Below, in pieces: positions 14,531 to 19,912 of a DNA stretch of 22,109 nucleotides (position 1 is the stretch's first letter; every line of letters starts with the position of its first letter). Both the position numbers and the translations under genes were made by a program. The DNA comes from an uncultured Methanobrevibacter sp. (GTDB lineage Archaea > Methanobacteriota > Methanobacteria > Methanobacteriales > Methanobacteriaceae), in assembly GCA_904501935.1 (NCBI GenBank), contig CAJGDA010000010.1, positions 1 to 22,109 of the forward strand. Direction: 5' to 3'. The notes under the pieces are model-generated. The model was given only the letters and a program-made list of their open reading frames with translations, was not told the DNA's origin and did not search any database.

Positions 14531-15850
14531 TTAAGGGGTTAGTCTGTGTCTGTCCCTTGGGAAGAGTACACATTCACGGATGTTTTCAGCGCCTGTAAGC
14601 ACCATAGTCAACCTGTCAGCACCAAGACCCCAACCTGCGTGAGGAGGCATACCGTATTCAAACGCTTTAAGATAGCTTCCAAATCCAGCAGGGTTTAATC
14701 CTCTTTCTTCAATTTGTTTTACGAGCAAATCGTATTGGTGCACACGAGTAGCACCGGAAGATAGCTCCAAGTTGTTGTACATTAAATCGAATGCATGAGA
14801 GTACTTTTCGTCTCCTTCTTTAGGCATTACATAGAACGGTTTGATTTCAGTTGGCCATTCGGTTAAGAAGTAAAATCCACCCATTGTGTCTCCTAAAGCT
14901 TTTTCAGCTTCACGGGATAAGTCTTCACCCCATTCCATTTCAACTTCACGGGAGTTTACAATATCAACCGCTTCATCATAGGTTACAACAGGGAAATCTC
15001 CTGAAGGAACTTCCAATTCGTGACCTAAAACATCCAATTCTTTTGTGCAGTTTTCGTTGACATCCTTCAATACTTGAATGAGCATGTCGTTTAATATTTT
15101 CATTACATCAACATCTTCCATGAAAGACGCTTCTGCATCAATGGATACAGCTTCGTTCAAGTGTCTTAATGTGTCGTGCTCTTCAGCTCTGAAAATCTGG
15201 CCGATTTCAAATACCTTATCCATTCCGGCACCCATCATCATTTGCTTGTACAATTGAGGGGATTGTCCTAGGAATGCTTCTTTTTCAAAGTAAGTAATCG
15301 GGAATAATTCTGTTCCTCCTTCAGTAGCGGATGCTACAAGTTTAGGAGTGTTGATTTCGTAAAATCCATTATCATAGAAGAAGTCTCTGATAGTATGGAA
15401 CATTTGACCTTTAATTTTGAAAATTGCTGAAACGTTTTCTTTTCTGATATCCAAAAATCTTGAATCTAATCTTGTGTCGATTCCTGCCTGAACCTTTTCA
15501 GTCGGATCCATTGGCAAAGGCTGGTTAGCTAAGTTCAATACTCTGATTTCTTTAGGAATGATTTCAACACCATTTGGTGCTTTTGGAGCTTCTTGAACAG
15601 TACCTTTAATTGCAACAACGGATTCTTTTCTAAATGATCTTAAATCTTCTAATATTTCTGCTTCTACTTTTTTACTTGGAGCTGTAATTTGAACCCTACC
15701 TGTCACATCTCTGATGATTACAAAGATGATACCGCCCAAATCACGGATTTCATGTACCCAACCCATGATTGTAACGTCACTGCCTGCAATTTCAGGAGTG
15801 GCATCCTTTGCATAGTGAGTTCTTCTCCAATCGTTTAATAAACCTTGCAA
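14531..15850 (-). CDS. aspS: aspartyl-tRNA synthetase, archaeal type, probably non-discriminating
   Basis: Class II synthetase, about 439 residues. An N-terminal OB-fold reads the anticodon (residues about 25-110), followed by the catalytic domain with motif 2 FRAEEHDTLRH, the Asp-binding stretch GQSPQLYKQ, and motif 3 GLGADRLTM, ending PRDRHRLTP. Compared from memory with the discriminating Thermococcus enzyme, its W26 is H33 here (GWVHEIRD) and its K85 is P92 (APKAPNG). Both changes are known to relax anticodon choice, so the enzyme probably also charges tRNA-Asn with Asp for later amidation. Start: a GTG at 15859 is possible, but it lies inside GAGGTGA, an ideal binding site 5 bases before TTG 15850, which I prefer. 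Confidence 0.93.
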   Translation of the reverse strand: MQGLLNDWRRTHYAKDATPEIAGSDVTIMGWVHEIRDLGGIIFVIIRDVTGRVQITAPSKKVEAEILEDLRSFRKESVVAIKGTVQEAPKAPNGVEIIPKEIRVLNLANQPLPMDPTEKVQAGIDTRLDSRFLDIRKENVSAIFKIKGQMFHTIRDFFYDNGFYEINTPKLVASATEGGTELFPITYFEKEAFLGQSPQLYKQMMMGAGMDKVFEIGQIFRAEEHDTLRHLNEAVSIDAEASFMEDVDVMKILNDMLIQVLKDVNENCTKELDVLGHELEVPSGDFPVVTYDEAVDIVNSREVEMEWGEDLSREAEKALGDTMGGFYFLTEWPTEIKPFYVMPKEGDEKYSHAFDLMYNNLELSSGATRVHQYDLLVKQIEERGLNPAGFGSYLKAFEYGMPPHAGWGLGADRLTMVLTGAENIRECVLFPRDRHRLTP

Positions 15851-15855
15851 ACTAT

Positions 15856-15862
15856 TCACCTC
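15856..15862 (-). promoter_or_regulatory. ribosome binding site that selects the aspS TTG start
   Basis: The minus strand reads GAGGTGA followed by ATAGT and TTG. The seven bases match the archaeal anti-Shine-Dalgarno complement. This makes TTG 15850 a better start than the GTG at 15859, which is part of the site. Confidence 0.6.
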
Positions 15863-15871
15863 GAGGTTTGT

Positions 15872-15902
15872 AAAAATAAAAATAATGATAAATTTTCATT
15901 AT
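15872..15902 (-). terminator. hairpin and T-rich tract after the toxin gene
   Basis: ATAATGA / TCATTAT with a 7-base loop (15882-15902) is followed on the minus strand by a T-rich tract (TTTTTATTTTT-like). It lies about 50 bases after the toxin stop and just before the aspS binding site, so it could separate the toxin-antitoxin transcript from aspS. An aspS TATA box must overlap this stretch and could not be pinned down. Confidence 0.35.
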
Positions 15903-15950
15903 AGTTTTAATTTAGTTTTAATGTTTAATAAAAGTAATTGTAAATTAATC

Positions 15951-16247
15951 CTAATCCCACTTTTTATAGATGTTTCCTCTTGAACCAATATCAATTATCA
16001 CAATTTCTTTTCTAGATTCATTGATGAAATATATTATTCTATATCCACCAACCCTTGTTTTTCTACATTTGGGACACTTTTTACTTTTGAATGACTTTTC
16101 AGATTCCTTGTAGGGATTCTGAGATAATTTTAAATATTTGTCATGAATTCTGTTGATTAGTTTTTCATCATCATGATGATTATCTATGAATCTTATCGCT
16201 TTTTTGTCTTCAAAAATATCATAAGTTTTGTTTTTGCTTGAGGGCAT
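15951..16247 (-). CDS. RelE/ParE-type toxin
   Basis: A 98-residue basic protein with the RelE/ParE fold pattern: two N-terminal helices (about 12-43), then beta strands with RVGGYRIIYFI at 65-75 and EIVIIDIGSRGNIYKKW at 81-97. RelE toxins cut mRNA in the ribosome; ParE toxins hit gyrase; the conserved RxGxYRIIY favours the RelE side but does not prove it. Unusual is the CPKC pair (C58, C61) placed before the core strand, which could bind a metal. It overlaps the antitoxin gene by 29 bases in another frame, with the antitoxin first, the usual order. Confidence 0.82.
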   Translation of the reverse strand: MPSSKNKTYDIFEDKKAIRFIDNHHDDEKLINRIHDKYLKLSQNPYKESEKSFKSKKCPKCRKTRVGGYRIIYFINESRKEIVIIDIGSRGNIYKKWD

Positions 16248-16467
16248 TTAAATCAACTTTTCTAGTTCCTTTATAATCCCCATTTTCAAAACGCCTTATT
16301 CTTTCATTATAATAATCTGCTTCTTCATCAGTGAATTCATCAAAATACATGCTTTCATAAGCATCGATTAATCGGGTAATTATATCATTATATGTTTCAG
16401 ATTTTAAGCCTAAATGAGATAATTTACGATGAATTTCTTCACTTACACGAATTGTTTTCATAGCCAT
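16219..16467 (-). CDS. antitoxin of the RelE-type pair
   Basis: An 82-residue acidic protein. The N-terminus MKTIRVSEEIHRKLSHLG followed by ETYNDIITRLIDAYE looks like the DNA-binding ribbon-helix-helix or VapB-like antitoxin type common in archaea. The C-terminal half (about 40-80, DEFTDEEADYYNERI onward) is charged and probably wraps the toxin. GAGGT lies 8 bases before ATG 16467; the second ATG two codons later (16461) is less well spaced. The next gene in the operon is the toxin. Autoregulation through the inverted repeat upstream (16508-16519) is likely by analogy. Confidence 0.78.
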   Translation of the reverse strand: MAMKTIRVSEEIHRKLSHLGLKSETYNDIITRLIDAYESMYFDEFTDEEADYYNERIRRFENGDYKGTRKVDLNALKQKQNL

Positions 16468-16507
16468 TATAATACCTCAACATATATTTAAGTTACTTTA
16501 ATATACA

Positions 16508-16519
16508 TTAATATATTAA
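16508..16519 (-). promoter_or_regulatory. possible operator of the toxin-antitoxin operon
   Basis: TTAATATATTAA is a perfect 12-base palindrome about 40 bases before the antitoxin start and overlaps TATA-like sequence. Autorepression by antitoxin is usual for such pairs. In DNA this AT-rich a palindrome of this kind can be chance. Confidence 0.3.
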
Positions 16520-16673
16520 ATATATTATTTATAATTATTGTAACGATGATTTTTTCCAATGAGTAATAAGTATATTTTATTATTATATTCCATATAAAGA
16601 GTGTAAAAAGTTAAAATATAAAATTAAAGTGATTTAAAAGTCTTATTGTAAAAATAAAGAATTGATTTTAAAT

Positions 16674-16705
16674 AAAAAAATAATAGTTAAAGGTTAACTA
16701 TTATT
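16674..16705 (-). terminator. hairpin and T-tract terminator of hisD, overlapping its stop codon
   Basis: TAATAGTTAA / TTAACTATTA (16681-16703) with a 3-base loop, extendable to 12 pairs, is followed on the minus strand by seven T (16674-16680). The hisD stop codon at 16701-16703 lies in the stem. Confidence 0.65.
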
Positions 16706-17972
16706 CCAAACGTTTTTTGAATGAATTTGCATGTGCAAAGAATCCTTCATATTCGGCTATTGGAACTGAAGTTTTTGACAGTTCTTTAAGGCCTTCTTTT
16801 GTGATTCTCTGAACAGTAGGCTTTTTGATGAATGCTTCAGTGGATAACCCTGAATACATCTTTGCCCCACCGCCGGTAGGCAAAACGTGGTTTGTTCCGG
16901 ATCCGTAATCACCTGCAGCAACCGGTGAGTAAGCACCCAAGAATATTGAACCGGCATTGTTGATGTGTGACAATGTTTCATCATCATCTACAGTAGATAT
17001 GATTAAATGTTCTGGAGCATATTCATTTGTAACATGAATTGCCTCTTCAAATGTGTCAGTGATAATGATTTTTCCACTTTTAGATAATGATTCTTCAATT
17101 ATTTCACGTCTTGGAGCCACTTCAGTCAGTTCTTTGACAAACCCATCTGTTTTGATTGCCAATTCTTCACTGTCAGTCACCAAAAAGCAAGATGCATTAG
17201 GATCATGCTCTGCCTGTGCCAATATGTCAGTTGCCAAAAATTCAGGATTTGCAGTTTCATCAGCTAAAATCAGCACTTCTGATGGACCTGCCGGAAATTC
17301 GATATCCACTTGACCATATACCAGTTTTTTTGCAGCTGTAACAAATATATTGCCCGGACCAACAATTTTCTCTACACGAGGTATTGATTCAGTTCCATAT
17401 GCAAGGCCTGCAATTGCCTGTGCTCCTCCGACCTTATATATCTCATCGGCACCCGCAATGTCGGCGGCAACCAAAATCGCATCAAGAATCTTGCCGTCCT
17501 TTTGGGGTGGTGTAACGCAAACGACCTTTTTGACGCCTGCAATCTTGGCCGGTATCACTGTCATAAGAATTGATGAAGGATAAGCTGCACGCCCTCCAGG
17601 GATATAACATCCAGCAGAATTGATTGGCCTTACAATCTGACCTGCAACGATTCCGGGATTGACTTCAATTTCCCATTCAGATGGAATCTGCTTTTTGTGG
17701 AACTTTTCAATGTTTTCCGCAGCCTGCTTCAATGCGGCAAGCAACTCAACATCAAGTGTATCATAAGCTTCTCTGATTTCATCTTCAGACACTTTCAGAT
17801 TTTCTACTGTAACACCATCAAACTTCTCGGTATACTCACGAATAGCATTGTCTTTGTTTGTGCGAACGTTGTCCAAAATCTCTGAGACTGTGCCCAAAAC
17901 ATTGTTGACATCCTGTTCTGAACGCTTGATGGTTTCGGCCAGATCGATTTCAGAGTACTTTAATATTTCCAT
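16701..17972 (-). CDS. hisD: histidinol dehydrogenase
   Basis: Zinc enzyme that oxidises L-histidinol to L-histidine in two NAD+-dependent steps, the last of the pathway. The 423-residue protein has all expected residues: zinc ligands Q253 and H256 (LAQAEHDPN), D355 (AAGDYGSG) and H414 (FFAHANSF), and the catalytic pair E321-H322 (YAPEHLI). GPGNIFV at 205-211 and FPAGPSE at 226-232 are family signatures. Its ATG follows the ilvD stop by 7 bases and its binding site AAGGTAGTG includes that stop, so the two are co-translated. No other his gene is in the window. Confidence 0.97.
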   Translation of the reverse strand: MEILKYSEIDLAETIKRSEQDVNNVLGTVSEILDNVRTNKDNAIREYTEKFDGVTVENLKVSEDEIREAYDTLDVELLAALKQAAENIEKFHKKQIPSEWEIEVNPGIVAGQIVRPINSAGCYIPGGRAAYPSSILMTVIPAKIAGVKKVVCVTPPQKDGKILDAILVAADIAGADEIYKVGGAQAIAGLAYGTESIPRVEKIVGPGNIFVTAAKKLVYGQVDIEFPAGPSEVLILADETANPEFLATDILAQAEHDPNASCFLVTDSEELAIKTDGFVKELTEVAPRREIIEESLSKSGKIIITDTFEEAIHVTNEYAPEHLIISTVDDDETLSHINNAGSIFLGAYSPVAAGDYGSGTNHVLPTGGGAKMYSGLSTEAFIKKPTVQRITKEGLKELSKTSVPIAEYEGFFAHANSFKKRLE

Positions 17973-17979
17973 TATAACA

Positions 17980-19629
17980 CTACCTTAAAATAGCACCGGT
18001 ATCAGCTGAATGCACCAATTTTTGATATATTGCCAGCCACCCGGTCACATCACTTTCAGGGTGTTTGACTTGCTTCAATCTGGTTTCGATTTCCTCATCA
18101 GAAAGCTCAACGTTTATGAATCTGTTTTCAATATCTATCTCGATAATGTCACCATTTTGGATTGCTGCAATCGGACCGTCTTCCATCGCTTCAGGAGATA
18201 CATGTCCTATGCAAGGTCCTCGTGTTCCGCCGGAGAATCTTCCATCTGTTATCAGGCCCACATCCTTGATGTTCATTCCGGCAAGAGCTGAAGTCGGATT
18301 CAGCATTTCGCGCATTCCAGGACCGCCTTTAGGCCCTTCATATCTGATGACAACGATGTCTCCTTCCTCAATTTCATGGTCAAATATCGCTTTTGTGACA
18401 TCTTCTTCTGAGTCATATACCTTTGCAGGTCCTTTAAGATGCATAAGGTGGTCTGCAACAGCACCTTTCTTGACAACACTGCCATTTGGAGCCAAGTTAC
18501 CTTTCAATATTGCAATTCCGCCATCTTCGTGAACCGGATTGTCTAAAGTATGAATTACATCAGTGTTTTTGTTTTCAACATTTTCCAAATTCTCAGCAAT
18601 TGTTTTACCTGTGACTGTTAACTGGTTAGTGTCAATCTTGTCCCCTAATGTCTTAAGCACTGCCTGAATACCTCCGGCCAAGTGCAGATCCATCATTGAG
18701 TCTTCTCCTGCTGGGGAGATTAAGGCTATATGAGGCACGTTTCTTGAAATTTCATCGAACAATTCCAAATCGACGCTGAGACCTTTAACTTCACTTGCCA
18801 AAGCAGGTATGTGCAGAGCTGTATTTGATGATCCCCCCAAAGCCATGTCAACTGCAATCGCATTGTTGAAAGCTTCCTGGGTCAGGATGTCAGAAGGTTT
18901 GATGTCCTCTTCAACAAGCTTAACTATTTGTTTTCCGGATTCATATGCTATTTCATCATTCTCTTTAGTTCTCGCATGGGTTGTTGCGCATGTCGGAAGG
19001 GACAATCCTAAGGTTTCTGTAATGCATGCCATTGTATTTGCAGTAAACAATCCTGAACAGCTTCCGGCTCCAGGACATGCGCATTTTTCAAGTTCGCGGA
19101 CCTCATCTTCTGTAATTGTTCCTGCAGAATATGCTCCGACTGCTTCAAATACTGTAATCAAATCGGCTGGTTTATCTTTATAGGAACCAGCTGCCATCGG
19201 CCCGCCTGTGACTACAATTGATGGAACGTTTACCCTTGAAGCACCCATTATCATTCCGGGAACTACCTTGTCGCAGCTTGGAATCAATACCAATCCGTCG
19301 AATGCATGGCCCTTTGTCATGCTTTCTACTGTCGCTGCAATGATTTCCCTTGAAGGCAGAGAGTATTTCATCCCCTCATGGTTCATGCTTATTCCATCGC
19401 AGATTGCCATTGTATCGAATTCAAATGGAATACCGCCAGCGGCAATAATCCCATCCTTTACAAATTCAACAAGGTCTCTTAAGTGAATATGACCTGGCAC
19501 GATGTCTGTAAAGCTGTTTGCTATACCAATAAATGGTTTTTCAAAATCCTCATCTTCAAGACCACATGCACGCAAAAGTGACCTATGTGGCGCTCTTTGA
19601 ATACCTTTCTTAACACTATCACTTTTCAT
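17980..19629 (-). CDS. ilvD: dihydroxy-acid dehydratase
   Basis: Iron-sulfur enzyme that dehydrates 2,3-dihydroxyisovalerate and 2,3-dihydroxy-3-methylvalerate to the 2-oxoacids, third common step of branched-chain amino acid synthesis. The 549-residue protein carries the family motifs SFTDIVPGHIHL (39-50), CDG with C77, SCDKVVPGM with C119, and CPGAGSCSGLFTANTM with C185 and C191; C77, C119 and C191 are the candidate cluster cysteines. The C-terminal domain has GRFSGGTRGPCIGHVSPEA. GATGTGATT precedes the ATG. It is followed by hisD at 7 bases and lies 14 kb from ilvBNC, but on the same strand. Confidence 0.97.
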   Translation of the reverse strand: MKSDSVKKGIQRAPHRSLLRACGLEDEDFEKPFIGIANSFTDIVPGHIHLRDLVEFVKDGIIAAGGIPFEFDTMAICDGISMNHEGMKYSLPSREIIAATVESMTKGHAFDGLVLIPSCDKVVPGMIMGASRVNVPSIVVTGGPMAAGSYKDKPADLITVFEAVGAYSAGTITEDEVRELEKCACPGAGSCSGLFTANTMACITETLGLSLPTCATTHARTKENDEIAYESGKQIVKLVEEDIKPSDILTQEAFNNAIAVDMALGGSSNTALHIPALASEVKGLSVDLELFDEISRNVPHIALISPAGEDSMMDLHLAGGIQAVLKTLGDKIDTNQLTVTGKTIAENLENVENKNTDVIHTLDNPVHEDGGIAILKGNLAPNGSVVKKGAVADHLMHLKGPAKVYDSEEDVTKAIFDHEIEEGDIVVIRYEGPKGGPGMREMLNPTSALAGMNIKDVGLITDGRFSGGTRGPCIGHVSPEAMEDGPIAAIQNGDIIEIDIENRFINVELSDEEIETRLKQVKHPESDVTGWLAIYQKLVHSADTGAILR

Positions 19630-19674
19630 TTAATCACATCTTAATCAAATCAATATAATATATTGCATTAATGA

Positions 19675-19686
19675 CTTTTATAATAT
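19675..19686 (-). promoter_or_regulatory. probable TATA box of ilvD-hisD
   Basis: The minus strand reads ATATTATAAAAG about 50 bases before the ilvD start, giving a leader near 25 nucleotides. An imperfect inverted repeat (19684-19697, arms ATATTT / AAATAT) overlaps its upstream edge. The rest of the 283-base gap 19630-19912 is AT-rich and shows only the adhesin terminator. Confidence 0.4.
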
Positions 19687-19866
19687 TTGAAAAATATCAA
19701 AATGACAAATTAGTTAAGATAGAATATAGATGACCAAAATCATTTTTGAAAAAAAGCATTGTATGATTAATTTATTTGAAGATAACTTTCATGAAAATAA
19801 GGTTAAAAAAATTTATTTCAAAATTTTAAAAGAGAAATCTAATTAAATTATATTTAAAATTATAGT

Positions 19867-19904
19867 AAAAAATAAAAAAGTATGGGAAAATCAAATTTCC
19901 CATA
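19867..19904 (-). terminator. hairpin and T-tract terminator of the adhesin gene
   Basis: TATGGGAAA / TTTCCCATA (19881-19904), a 9-pair stem with a 6-base loop, is followed on the minus strand by two runs of six T. It begins 8 bases after the stop codon. Confidence 0.75.
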
Positions 19905-19912
19905 AAATTTGT

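Noticed and set aside
16468..16700. RNA gene in the gap between hisD and the antitoxin gene
   Set aside because: The gap is uniformly AT-rich with no GC-rich cloverleaf or structured stretch apart from the hisD terminator and the short palindrome listed.
18065..18532. 155-codon plus-strand ORF opposite ilvD
   Set aside because: Composition rich in Ser/Pro/Ile typical of antisense frames; the minus strand codes for the conserved C-terminal part of IlvD.
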